64,000 bases of DNA from Frigidibacter mobilis (GTDB taxonomy: Bacteria; Pseudomonadota; Alphaproteobacteria; Rhodobacterales; Rhodobacteraceae): assembly GCF_001620265.1 (NCBI RefSeq), contig NZ_CP012661.1, forward strand, positions 2,976,001 through 3,040,000, given 5' to 3'. This document shows, one piece after another, positions 28,514-37,042 of the stretch. The notes under the pieces are model-generated. The model had not been told where the DNA came from, did not search any database, and worked only from the letters and a program-made list of their open reading frames with translations. The position numbers and the translations under genes are program-made. The number at the start of each line of letters is the position of its first letter. Positions within the stretch are counted from its first letter, which is position 1.

Positions 28514-28533
28514 TTCATCATTAGGATTATGAA
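28514..28533. promoter_or_regulatory. Dyad in the metR-metF intergenic region
   Basis: TTCATCAT-TAGG-ATTATGAA, a near-perfect 8-bp inverted repeat with one mismatch per arm. MetR sites contain TGAA/TTCA half-sites; this one has TTCA...TGAA arms in the reversed order but is AT-rich, central and unique in the gap, so it is the best operator candidate. Confidence 0.5.
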
Positions 28534-28587
28534 TTTGTCTCACTTTCAAGATCATGGCACAAGGGGCCTAACAAAAGGATTCTCCCC

Positions 28588-29454
28588 ATGACCTTGCCGC
28601 GCATCTCGTTCGAATTCTTCCCGCCGCAAACGCTCGACGCCTCGTTCCGGCTGTGGGAGACGGTGCAAGTGCTGGCGCCGCTGAAGCCATCCTTCGTGTC
28701 GGTGACCTATGGCGCCGGCGGCACCACCCGCAAGCTGACGCATGAGGCGGTGACGACAATCGGGAGGAACTACGGCCTGAACGTCGCCGCTCACCTGACC
28801 TGCGTCGATGCCACCCGCGCCGAGACGCTGGAGATCGCGCAATCCTATGCCGATGCCGGCGTGACCGAAATCGTCGCCCTGCGCGGCGACGCGCCCAAGG
28901 GTCAGGCCCGCTTCACCCCGCATCCCGACGGCTTTGCCGATTCGGTGGAACTGATCGCGGCGCTGGCCGACACGGGGCGCTTCACCCTGCGCGTCGGCGC
29001 CTATCCCGAACCGCATCCCGAGGCCGCGAACACCGCCGCAGATGTTGCCTGGCTCAAGCGCAAGATCGACGCCGGCGCCAGCAGCGCCATCACCCAGTTC
29101 TTCTTCGAGGCCGAGACCTTCCTGCGCTTCCGCGACGCCTGCGCCGCCGCCGGCATCACTGCCCCGATCATCCCCGGCATCCTGCCGATCGAGAACTGGG
29201 ACGGCACCAAGCGCTTTGCGGCCCGCTGCGGCACCGCGGTTCCGCAATGGCTTGACGAGGCTTTCATCACCGCCCGGCGCGACGGGCGCGAGGCGCTGCT
29301 GTCGACCGCGATCTGCACAGAGCTCTGCGACACGCTGCTGCGCGAGGGCGTGGAGGACCTGCATTTCTACACGCTGAACCGCCCGCAGCTGACCCGCGAC
29401 GTGTGCCACGCGCTTGGCGTGGCGCCCGAGGTGAGCCTGGAAAAGGTGGCCTGA
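28588..29454 (+). CDS. metF: 5,10-methylenetetrahydrofolate reductase
   Basis: 288 aa, standard bacterial MetF length. The flavin-dependent TIM barrel reduces methylene-THF to methyl-THF for methionine synthesis. Signature segments are ISFEFFPPQT (catalytic Glu), VTYGAGGTTR, LTCVDATRAE, VALRGDAPKG, ITQFFFEAETFLRF and the C-terminal HFYTLNRP. It has an AAGGA ribosome site and a terminator 15 bp past the stop. Divergent from the metR-like gene. Confidence 0.96.
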   Translation: MTLPRISFEFFPPQTLDASFRLWETVQVLAPLKPSFVSVTYGAGGTTRKLTHEAVTTIGRNYGLNVAAHLTCVDATRAETLEIAQSYADAGVTEIVALRGDAPKGQARFTPHPDGFADSVELIAALADTGRFTLRVGAYPEPHPEAANTAADVAWLKRKIDAGASSAITQFFFEAETFLRFRDACAAAGITAPIIPGILPIENWDGTKRFAARCGTAVPQWLDEAFITARRDGREALLSTAICTELCDTLLREGVEDLHFYTLNRPQLTRDVCHALGVAPEVSLEKVA

Positions 29455-29468
29455 GAAAATAGGCGCAC

Positions 29469-29494
29469 GGGGGCGCTCCGCTGCCCCCCCTTTT
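29469..29494 (+). terminator. Rho-independent terminator after metF
   Basis: GGGGGC (29469-29474) pairs with GCCCCC (29483-29488), and the run ends in CCTTTT. It begins 15 bp downstream of the metF stop. Confidence 0.65.
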
Positions 29495-29526
29495 CGGCTT
29501 TGATCCGATGTGATCGGGCGGAAGAA

Positions 29527-29692
29527 GGCGAGGCACTGCCTCGCCCCGCCCGCTGCGGGACGCATCACCCGGAGCAATCGGCAACATCAGACCGGGGGAG
29601 GCCAGCGCCCGTGGCGGGCGCTGGCCGGGCCTTTGAGGCCCGTCCGGTGCAAGTGCATACGTCGCGGCGTGGCGAAGGCGATGGCCTTCGCC
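29527..29692. repeat. Cluster of perfect hairpins between metF and the thioesterase gene
   Basis: Part of a 321-bp gene-free stretch. Stems: GGCGAGGC/GCCTCGCC at 29527-29545; a 12-bp stem at 29600-29626 with a 3-nt loop; GGGCCT/AGGCCC just after it; and GGCGAAGGC/GCCTTCGCC at 29671-29692. None has a T-run. The density suggests a structured RNA or degenerate palindromic repeats; no known RNA family was recognised. Confidence 0.5.
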
Positions 29693-29775
29693 AAGGACAT
29701 CGAAGCGACTGAGTTGGACAGGGCTGGACCCTGCCCCCGCACCGCGGCATCCTGCCCTCCGCAGCAGGAGCCCCC

Positions 29776-30249
29776 ATGTCCGACCAGCCCGATACCCCCG
29801 CAACAGCCCGCCCCCTTCTCGCCGACATGCCCGGCATCGAGCTTCTGCATGCGATGGCGCGGGGCGAGGTTGCCCCCGCCCCGATGGCCACCACCACCAA
29901 TATCAGGCTCGACACCATCGAGCCTGGCCGCGTCAGCTTTCGCGGGCGGGCCGAACCGCAGCACTGCAACCCCTTCGGCGCGGTGCATGGCGGCTGGTTC
30001 GGGGTGCTGCTCGACAGTGCACTTGGCTGCGCTGTGCTCAGCGTGGTGCCGCAGGGGCGCTGGTACACGACGCTGGATTATGGCGTGAACCTCACCCGCG
30101 CGCTGCCCCCCGGCACCGAGGTGATCTGCACTGCAGAGGTCATGCATTCGGGGCGAACCACCGCCGTTGCCCGCGGCGAGATCCGCGGCGCCGCAGATGG
30201 CCGACTCTACGCCACCGGCCAGACCACCTGCCTCATCATGGCGCTCTAG
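29776..30249 (+). CDS. PaaI-type hotdog thioesterase
   Basis: 157 aa single hotdog domain. The motif NPFGAVHGGWFGVLLDSALG (about 65-85) carries the HGG turn and the active-site Asp typical of PaaI/4HBT-2 acyl-CoA thioesterases. Substrate is unknown. The start MSDQPDTPATARPL is preceded by GCAGGAG. It is convergent with the DUF2235 gene, 3 bp apart. Confidence 0.87.
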   Translation: MSDQPDTPATARPLLADMPGIELLHAMARGEVAPAPMATTTNIRLDTIEPGRVSFRGRAEPQHCNPFGAVHGGWFGVLLDSALGCAVLSVVPQGRWYTTLDYGVNLTRALPPGTEVICTAEVMHSGRTTAVARGEIRGAADGRLYATGQTTCLIMAL

Positions 30250-30252
30250 CCG

Positions 30253-31344
30253 CTACGGCAGGGCGCGGGACGCCCCGCCCGGCAACCGCAACCGGCGGGC
30301 GCGCGGCGAGAGCTGCGCCGTCGGGTGCAGCCGCTCGGACGGATCGGCCCCCACCTTGCGCGGGCCGCGCAGGATGAACAGCTTGCCCATTCCGCGCCAG
30401 CAACCGACGCTGGGCGCCTCGGGGTCCATCGGGAACCGGGCGCGCCAGCCATCGGGCAGCGCCAGCCCGCAGCGTTCTGCCTCGGACAGCATCCAGACCA
30501 GCGGGATGTTCGACAACCCCCGCGCCTTGTGAAAGCCGCCCAGCTGGCCGCCGATATCGCCATGCGCGCCGCGGAACCACACCTGCTCCACCCGGCCCGT
30601 CCAGCCCTCGGGACAGTCCCACATCACCGGCTCGAACACCCTGCGGGTCTCGTCCAGCGCCAGCGCCTGAAAGCCGTGGCGGATCGCCGGGCCAAGGCGG
30701 TGGTTGTGAAAGTCGTGCTTCGGCTCGGTCAGCATCCACAACAGCGGCAGCCGCAGCCCCAGCGCCTTGACGGTGTCGAAGACGCCGACCATCTCGATCT
30801 CGGCCGCGGCATGGCAATGCAGCTCGGCAAAGCAGCGCGAGGCCGGGCTGCCGCCGGTCTGCTCATAGTGGCGGAAGGCCTGGCGGATGTTGCGCTCTGT
30901 CGCCGCATCATGGCGCAGTAGGCCGACGCGGTCGATGACCCCGGCCAGCGAGCGCACCGCATAGGCGCCGCGCGAGTAGCCGATCAGGAAGATGCGGTCG
31001 CCCGGCCGATAGCGCGTCGCCAGCCAGCCATAGGCCCGGCGGATCTGCCGGTTGATGCCGCGCCCCAGCGCCACGTCACCGAAATGGCGCCAGCTGCGCC
31101 ATTGTACGCCCGCCTCGTAATACACCATCTGCCGGGCCGGATCGCGCGGCATGTCGCGCAGCAGCTTCCAGATCAGCCCGACATTGGTTTCATCCCCTGC
31201 CTCCAGCGAGGACATGGTACCGTCAAGCAGGATCACATGGTCATAACGCGGGCGAACCGGCCCCGTGGCGACCGCAGGGCCGGTGCTCTCGACACGCGGC
31301 CCGAGGCCGAAGAGAGTCAGGATCCCGTCACGAAGCCATTTCAT
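30253..31344 (-). CDS. DUF2235 alpha/beta-hydrolase-like protein
   Basis: 363 aa from ATG 31344 (MKWLRDGILTLFGLG). The DUF2235 fold is shown by LLDGTMSSLEAG, the nucleophile elbow FLIGYSRGAYAVRSLAG, VGVFDTVKALG and WFRGAHGDIGGQL. Related domains occur in type VI secretion phospholipase effectors, but there are no secretion genes nearby, so a housekeeping hydrolase is as likely. It has no obvious signal peptide. Confidence 0.85.
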   Translation of the reverse strand: MKWLRDGILTLFGLGPRVESTGPAVATGPVRPRYDHVILLDGTMSSLEAGDETNVGLIWKLLRDMPRDPARQMVYYEAGVQWRSWRHFGDVALGRGINRQIRRAYGWLATRYRPGDRIFLIGYSRGAYAVRSLAGVIDRVGLLRHDAATERNIRQAFRHYEQTGGSPASRCFAELHCHAAAEIEMVGVFDTVKALGLRLPLLWMLTEPKHDFHNHRLGPAIRHGFQALALDETRRVFEPVMWDCPEGWTGRVEQVWFRGAHGDIGGQLGGFHKARGLSNIPLVWMLSEAERCGLALPDGWRARFPMDPEAPSVGCWRGMGKLFILRGPRKVGADPSERLHPTAQLSPRARRLRLPGGASRALP

Positions 31345-31540
31345 CTTGACCCTTCGCCCCCTGTCCAAGGCCGCCCCCACCCCGGCACGGCCGGCGCATC
31401 TGGTCACGGGGGGGTTGCATCAGCGTGCCGGCCCGGCCGCAGCCTTTCAAGACCATAGTCGCGGAAGATGGTGTAGGTTCCGTGCCTGCCCGCACAGAGG
31501 CGGTGCACAGGCGGCCAGAGCCGCGGGCCGCCAAAATGGC

Positions 31541-31569
31541 AGCGGCGGGCGAAAGGCTCGCCCGCCGCT
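31541..31569 (-). terminator. Terminator hairpin downstream of the ornithine decarboxylase gene
   Basis: AGCGGCGGGCGA (31541-31552) and TCGCCCGCCGCT (31558-31569) form a perfect 12-bp stem with a 5-nt loop, 22 bp past the decarboxylase stop. On the minus strand it is followed by GCCATTTTGG, a weak T-run. Confidence 0.65.
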
Positions 31570-31591
31570 CAGGCAGCTTGTCAGGCCGGGC

Positions 31592-32734
31592 TCAGCGCAG
31601 CGACAGCGTCGTCGCCAGCAGCACGTCCCCGAACCCGTTGAAGCGGGTGTTGGTGGCGGTGGAATAGGCGCCCATGCCGTGGAACACCAGGTAATCGCCT
31701 TCCTGCAGGTCGCCCGGCAGCGCCAGCTCGCCCGGCAGCCGGTCCACCGAATCGCAGGTGGGGCCGAAGACGATGCGCTCGCGCCGCGGCGCGTCGCGCT
31801 TGACGCCCTCGGTCGAGATCACCTCGGTGCGGTCGATCACGCCGATCATCGGCAGCTCGGTCAGCGCGCCATAGACACCGTCGTTGATGAACACATGCGC
31901 GTCATCGCGCAGGGCCTTGACCTTGGTCGCCAGCGTGAAGGAATCCGCGACCAGCCCGCGCCCCGGCTCGCAGATCAGCGCCGGACGGTCGGCGCCGAAC
32001 GCCTCGGTCGCCACGCGGTCGATCAGCGCGAAGGTGGCTTCCAGCTGCGGCACCACCTCGTTCAGCCGGTGCGACGGGAAGCCGCCGCCGACATTCAGCC
32101 GCGCCGCCTTGACGCCCGCCTGCGCGCAGATCTCGGCGCCCGCGCGGATATAGGCGTCCCAGGCCATCGGGTCGGTGCATTGCGTGCCCGGGTGGAAAGT
32201 CAGCGACGGCACGAAGCCCGCCTCGGCGACCTTCGCCAGCAGCTCTGCCGCAACCTCGACCGTGGCGCCGAACTTGGCCCCGAAGTTATAGGCCGCGCCC
32301 GCCACCGGCAGCTTGTAGCGTACCGAAATCTCGCAGCCCGCCGCCGGCACCATCTCGATCAGCTTCGTCAGCTCGGAATGGCTGTCCACCGACCACGACT
32401 TGACGTTGGCGGCAACCGCATGGGCGATCTCGGCCCGCGCGCGCACCGGGTTATTGTAGTGCAGTGCTGCCGTCGGCGCGAGCCGGCGGATCATGTCGAT
32501 CTCCCACGGCGAGGCAACGTCAAAGCCGCGGATCCCGGCAGCAACCAGATTCTGCACCACCATCTCGTCGGGATTGGACTTGACCGCATAGGTCACCAGC
32601 CCGGGAAAGCCCGCAATGAAGCGCCGCGCGGTCGCCTGCAGGACCGTCGGGGCGAAGAACATGACCGGATTTTCCGGTTTTTGCGCGCGCAGCAGTTCGG
32701 ACGGATTCGCCCAGATCGTTTTCGAGAGCCCCAT
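31592..32734 (-). CDS. Ornithine/lysine decarboxylase, PLP fold type III
   Basis: 380 aa. Eukaryote-like (alanine-racemase fold) decarboxylase found in alphaproteobacteria, making putrescine and possibly cadaverine. PLP-binding K52 is in TYAVKSNP; the glycine-rich loop is NVGGGFPS (214-221); EPGRG lies at 256-260; and the active-site C327 is in GPTCDSVD. That combination favours ornithine decarboxylase over diaminopimelate decarboxylase. It is divergent from an Lrp-type regulator. Confidence 0.92.
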   Translation of the reverse strand: MGLSKTIWANPSELLRAQKPENPVMFFAPTVLQATARRFIAGFPGLVTYAVKSNPDEMVVQNLVAAGIRGFDVASPWEIDMIRRLAPTAALHYNNPVRARAEIAHAVAANVKSWSVDSHSELTKLIEMVPAAGCEISVRYKLPVAGAAYNFGAKFGATVEVAAELLAKVAEAGFVPSLTFHPGTQCTDPMAWDAYIRAGAEICAQAGVKAARLNVGGGFPSHRLNEVVPQLEATFALIDRVATEAFGADRPALICEPGRGLVADSFTLATKVKALRDDAHVFINDGVYGALTELPMIGVIDRTEVISTEGVKRDAPRRERIVFGPTCDSVDRLPGELALPGDLQEGDYLVFHGMGAYSTATNTRFNGFGDVLLATTLSLR

Positions 32735-32947
32735 CAGCGTGTCCCTTTCTGTGCCAACAGAGCGCAGCCTTCCCCTGCCCTGGAATACCAGTTCGGGACG
32801 CTTACGCGTTCAACCAAACCAGGCCAGGTGCGTATGAGCCGCCCTTTTCCTGAAAACGAAGTCTGCGCGATATGGGGCACAGTTTCACCGATCAAAAGAG
32901 TAGATTTGCGGTGCATCGTCGTTACAATGCTACATCGTTCGGTCAAT

Positions 32948-33394
32948 ATGAAGGATAGACCCGTGGATGACCTCGATCGCAGCATTCTGGGGCTGCTCAG
33001 CGCCGACGCGCGGATTTCGGTGGCGACTCTGGCGCGGCGACTGAAGGTCGCACGCTCGACCATCCAGGCCCGGCTGGAGCGGCTGGAGACTTCTGGCATC
33101 ATCGCCGGATACACCGTCAAGCTGGGCGAGGCCGCACGGCAGGGCCGGATTCGCGCCACAGTGCTGCTGACGATAGAACCGCGCGCGCAGCCCGCAATCC
33201 TGACCAGGCTGAAGGCGATCCCCGAGATCGAACGGATCCATACCACCTCAGGCCGAGTTGATCTGCTGCTGCAGATCGCGGCACCCTCGACCGCGGTTCT
33301 GGATGCGGTTCTTGACCAAATTGGCGAGATGAGCGGAGTGAAATCCTCGGAAAGCCTGATCCATCTTTCAACAAAAATGGATAGAGCCGTCTGA
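32948..33394 (+). CDS. Lrp/AsnC-family regulator
   Basis: 148 aa from ATG 32948 (MKDRPVDDLDRSILGLL). HTH: RISVATLARRLKVARSTIQARLERLE; C-terminal effector-binding domain: TTSGRVDLLLQIAAPSTAVLDAVLDQIG. An in-frame ATG at 32927 would add seven residues. Divergence from the decarboxylase suggests it controls polyamine synthesis. A small TTTTC-CT-GAAAA dyad lies between them (32845-32856). Confidence 0.85.
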   Translation: MKDRPVDDLDRSILGLLSADARISVATLARRLKVARSTIQARLERLETSGIIAGYTVKLGEAARQGRIRATVLLTIEPRAQPAILTRLKAIPEIERIHTTSGRVDLLLQIAAPSTAVLDAVLDQIGEMSGVKSSESLIHLSTKMDRAV

Positions 33395-33505
33395 TTGCTT
33401 CCAATATGGCGCCATTTGCGTCGCAATTTCGTCGTTCTGCACAACAAGACGCGAGACTTTGCAAAGCTAATCAGCCAGTCTGATCTCGGGGTGGGAGGAA
33501 TCATC

Positions 33506-33784
33506 ATGAAGGCATTAGAGGTGGAACCGTCTTCTGCGGCTGGTCGTGCCGCAACCCTGTCGGGGCCAGCGATCTGGTCGCAGACCGGACAGGGCGGATA
33601 CGGCCGGGCAGAGCATTGGCGGCCAGGGCAGCGGCAGCCGACGACAGGGCGCACCGGGGTGGAACCGCCGCACAGCACGGGCCGCGACGCACCATTGGGC
33701 TGGTGGCTATTGCATGGGGCGCTCGGCGGAGTGCTGGCCTGGGTGTGGATCATCCGGCTTCTCGGCGGGCTGATCGCAGGCTGA
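33506..33784 (+). CDS. Small single-pass membrane protein of unknown function
   Basis: 92 aa from ATG 33506 with GGGAGGAA 6 nt upstream. The N-terminal two-thirds are hydrophilic and rich in Gly/Arg/Gln; the last 27 residues form one hydrophobic segment with four Trp (APLGWWLLHGALGG, LAWVWIIRLLGGL), so it is probably tail-anchored. No family recognised. Confidence 0.6.
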   Translation: MKALEVEPSSAAGRAATLSGPAIWSQTGQGGYGRAEHWRPGQRQPTTGRTGVEPPHSTGRDAPLGWWLLHGALGGVLAWVWIIRLLGGLIAG

Positions 33785-33912
33785 ACCTGATCGCGGGCCC
33801 GTCCTGACCTCAGGCGCCCTGTCCCGCTGCGACGACGCCCCCCGCCGCTCTGGTCTTTCCCTTGCGGCGCCGGACGGCTAAACACCACGGCAAGCAAGAC
33901 GGGGTGCAGCCA

Positions 33913-36900
33913 ATGCCGATGGAAAAGACGTTCAACGCCGCCGAGGCCGAGCCGCGGCTTTATGCCGAGTGGGAGCGCGCGGGCGCCTTCCGCGCCGGCG
34001 CCAATGCCAGGCCGGGCGCAGACCCGTTCTGCATCATGATCCCGCCGCCGAACGTGACCGGCAGCCTGCACATGGGCCATGCCTTCAACAACACCCTGCA
34101 GGACATCCTTGTCCGCTGGCACAGGATGCGCGGCTTCGACACGCTCTGGCAGCCCGGACAGGACCATGCCGGCATCGCCACGCAGATGGTGGTCGAGCGC
34201 GAACTGGCCAAATCCCAGCAGCCCGGCCGCCGCGAGATGGGCCGCGAGGCCTTCCTGGACAAGGTCTGGGAGTGGAAGGAGCAGTCCGGCGGCACCATCA
34301 TCAACCAGCTCAAGCGCCTCGGCGCCTCGTGCGACTGGGACCGCAATGCCTTCACGATGGACACGCATTTCCAGCAGGCGGTGCTGAAGGTGTTCGTCGA
34401 CCTCTACCACAAGGGCCTGATCTATCGCGGCAAGCGGCTGGTGAATTGGGATCCCCATTTCGAAACCGCCATCTCGGACCTCGAGGTCGAGAACACCGAG
34501 GTCGCGGGCCATATGTGGCACTTCAAGTATCCGCTCGCGGGCGGCGAGACCTATGAATACATCGAACGTGACGCCGATGGCGAAGTGACCCTGCGCGAGA
34601 TCCGCGACTACATCTCCATCGCCACCACCCGCCCCGAAACCATGCTGGGCGACGGCGCCGTCGCGGTGCATCCGTCCGATGCCCGCTATGCGCCCATCGT
34701 CGGCAAGTTGTGCGAGATCCCGGTCGGGCCGAAAGAGCATCGCCGCCTGATCCCGATCATCACCGACGACTATCCCGACCCCACCTTCGGCTCGGGGGCG
34801 GTCAAGATCACCGGCGCGCATGATTTCAACGACTATGGCGTCGCCAAGCGCAATGGCATCCCCTGCTACCGGCTGCTCGACACCCGCGCCACCCTGCGCG
34901 CCGACGGCGCTCCCTATGCCGAAGAGGCGGCAAAGGCGCAGGCCATCGTCGAGGGCAAATCCTTCACCGAGGCCGAGATCGACGCGATCAACCTCGTCCC
35001 CGATGCCTATCGCGGGCTGGACCGGTTCGAGGCGCGCAAGGCCGTCGTCGCCGACATCACCGCCGAGGGCCTTGCGGTCATGGTGCCCGTCACCAGCCCC
35101 GATCCCGAAACCGGCGAGCCTGTCACTACCCTCGTGCCCTATGTCGAAAGCAAGCCGATCATGCAGCCCTTCGGCGACCGCTCGAAGGTGGTCATCGAAC
35201 CGATGCTGACCGACCAGTGGTTCGTCGATACCGCCAAGATCGTGCAGCCGGCCATCGACGCGGTGCGCAACGGCGACACCGTGATCCTGCCCGAACAGCA
35301 TGAGAAGGTGTATTTCCACTGGCTGGAAAACATCGAGCCCTGGTGCATCAGCCGCCAGCTCTGGTGGGGCCACCAGATCCCGGTCTGGTACGGGCTCGAC
35401 ATCTTCCAGACCGGCTTCACCGATGACGAGGGCGACAACGCGCTGGACGAGGTGGAGATCTTCCGCCTGCTGAACGAGGGCGCCTTCAACCACGGCGAGC
35501 CGCACCACCATTGCGCGGCAGATCTGGCCGCCGTGTCGGATGCCTTCCGCGCCGATCTGGCCACCCTGCCCGCCCCGCTGCACGCCGCCCGCGTCATCGA
35601 GGTGGCAGACCAGCACGCCGCAACCCTGGCTCTGGCCAGCAGCCTTGCCGAGTACAACCTCAGCCAGGATCCGACGCATCTGGTCTACCCGGTCTGGCGC
35701 GATCCCGACGTGCTCGACACCTGGTTCTCCTCCGGCCTCTGGCCCATCGGTACCCTCGGCTGGCCCGACCAGACGCCCGAGCTTGCGCGCTACTTCCCCA
35801 CCTCGACCCTCATCACCGGCTTCGACATCATCTTCTTCTGGGTCGCCCGGATGATGATGATGGAGCTTGCGGTGGTCGGCCAGGTGCCGTTCCGCACCGT
35901 CTATGTCCATGCTCTCGTCCGCGACGAGAAGGGCAAGAAGATGTCCAAATCGCTCGGCAACGTGCTGGACCCGCTGGAGCTGATCGACGAATACGGCGCC
36001 GATGCCGTGCGCTTCACCGTCACCGCGATGGCGGCGATGGGGCGCGACCTGAAGCTGTCGACCGCGCGCATCGCCGGCTACCGGAACTTCACCACCAAGA
36101 TCTGGAACGCCACCCGCTTTGCCGAGATGAACGGCGTCTTCACCGGCCCGCGCGGCACCGGCATCCCGGCCCCCACGCACACCGTGAACCGCTGGATCAT
36201 CGGCGAAACCGCCCGCGTGCGCGAGGCCGTCGATGAAGCGCTGGCGAACTACCGCTTCAACGATGCGGCGGGCGCGCTTTATGCCTTTGTCTGGGGCAAG
36301 GTCTGCGACTGGTATGTGGAATTTGCCAAACCGCTCTTCGATGGCGACCTGGCCGAGGAAACCCGCGACACGATGGCCTGGGTGCTGGACCAGTGCTACA
36401 CCCTCTGCCACCCGATCATGCCCTTCCTGACCGAAGAGCTCTGGGCGCTGACCGCCCCGCCCGCCGGCCGCGCCAAGCCGCTGGTCCATGCCGACTGGCC
36501 CACCTACACCGCCGCCGACCTGCTGGACCCGGCCGCCGACCGCGAGATGACCTGGGTGATCGCGCTGATCGAGGAAATCCGCTCGGCCCGCAGCCAGATG
36601 CATGTGCCGGTGGGCCTCAAGCTGCCGATGGTGCTGGTGGAGGCCGACGCCGCCGCCCGCACCGCCTGGGCGCGGAACGAGGCGTTGATCCAGCGCCTCG
36701 CCCGCATCGACAACCTGACCGAGGCGCCGGCGCCGAAAGGCGCGATCACCATCGCCGCCGAGGGCGCGACCTTCGCCCTGCCGCTCGACGGGGTGATCGA
36801 CGTGGCCGAGGAACAGGCCCGCCTGACCAAGGCGCTGGACAAGCTCGAGAAAGACCTGAACGGTCTGCGCGGCCGCCTGAACAATCCCAAATTCGTGGCC

Positions 36901-37008
36901 AGCGCGCCCGAAGAGATTGTCGAGGAAAACCGCGAGAAGCTGGCGCTTGGCGATGAAGAGGCCGGCAAGATCCGCGCCGCCCTCGCCCGCCTCGCCGCGA
37001 TGGGCTGA
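33913..37008 (+). CDS. valS: Valyl-tRNA synthetase
   Basis: 1031 aa from ATG 33913 ([13 protein letters not shown]); the longer frame from 33862 adds non-conserved residues. Class I synthetase with HIGH signature [16 protein letters not shown] (about 40-55), the CP1 editing domain ([17 protein letters not shown]), KMSKS signature [11 protein letters not shown] and a C-terminal coiled-coil (residues ~960-1030) that grips tRNA-Val. About 100 residues separate GHQIPVWYG from [13 protein letters not shown], longer than in E. coli. That insert is probably a lineage feature. Confidence 0.96.
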   Translation: MPMEKTFNAAEAEPRLYAEWERAGAFRAGANARPGADPFCIMIPPPNVTGSLHMGHAFNNTLQDILVRWHRMRGFDTLWQPGQDHAGIATQMVVERELAKSQQPGRREMGREAFLDKVWEWKEQSGGTIINQLKRLGASCDWDRNAFTMDTHFQQAVLKVFVDLYHKGLIYRGKRLVNWDPHFETAISDLEVENTEVAGHMWHFKYPLAGGETYEYIERDADGEVTLREIRDYISIATTRPETMLGDGAVAVHPSDARYAPIVGKLCEIPVGPKEHRRLIPIITDDYPDPTFGSGAVKITGAHDFNDYGVAKRNGIPCYRLLDTRATLRADGAPYAEEAAKAQAIVEGKSFTEAEIDAINLVPDAYRGLDRFEARKAVVADITAEGLAVMVPVTSPDPETGEPVTTLVPYVESKPIMQPFGDRSKVVIEPMLTDQWFVDTAKIVQPAIDAVRNGDTVILPEQHEKVYFHWLENIEPWCISRQLWWGHQIPVWYGLDIFQTGFTDDEGDNALDEVEIFRLLNEGAFNHGEPHHHCAADLAAVSDAFRADLATLPAPLHAARVIEVADQHAATLALASSLAEYNLSQDPTHLVYPVWRDPDVLDTWFSSGLWPIGTLGWPDQTPELARYFPTSTLITGFDIIFFWVARMMMMELAVVGQVPFRTVYVHALVRDEKGKKMSKSLGNVLDPLELIDEYGADAVRFTVTAMAAMGRDLKLSTARIAGYRNFTTKIWNATRFAEMNGVFTGPRGTGIPAPTHTVNRWIIGETARVREAVDEALANYRFNDAAGALYAFVWGKVCDWYVEFAKPLFDGDLAEETRDTMAWVLDQCYTLCHPIMPFLTEELWALTAPPAGRAKPLVHADWPTYTAADLLDPAADREMTWVIALIEEIRSARSQMHVPVGLKLPMVLVEADAAARTAWARNEALIQRLARIDNLTEAPAPKGAITIAAEGATFALPLDGVIDVAEEQARLTKALDKLEKDLNGLRGRLNNPKFVASAPEEIVEENREKLALGDEEAGKIRAALARLAAMG

Positions 37009-37017
37009 CGCGCGCCC

Positions 37018-37042
37018 GACCCGGCATCAGCGATGCCGGGTC
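37018..37042. terminator. Terminator-like hairpin between valS and the convergent MFS gene
   Basis: GACCCGGCATC (37018-37028) and GATGCCGGGTC (37032-37042), a perfect 11-bp stem with an AGC loop, placed 10 bp after the valS stop and overlapping the last codon of the opposing gene. It probably serves both strands. Confidence 0.6.

Noticed and set aside
32734..36603. Open frame of 1289 codons opposite valS
   Set aside because: Antisense to an undoubted valS; no recognisable domain.
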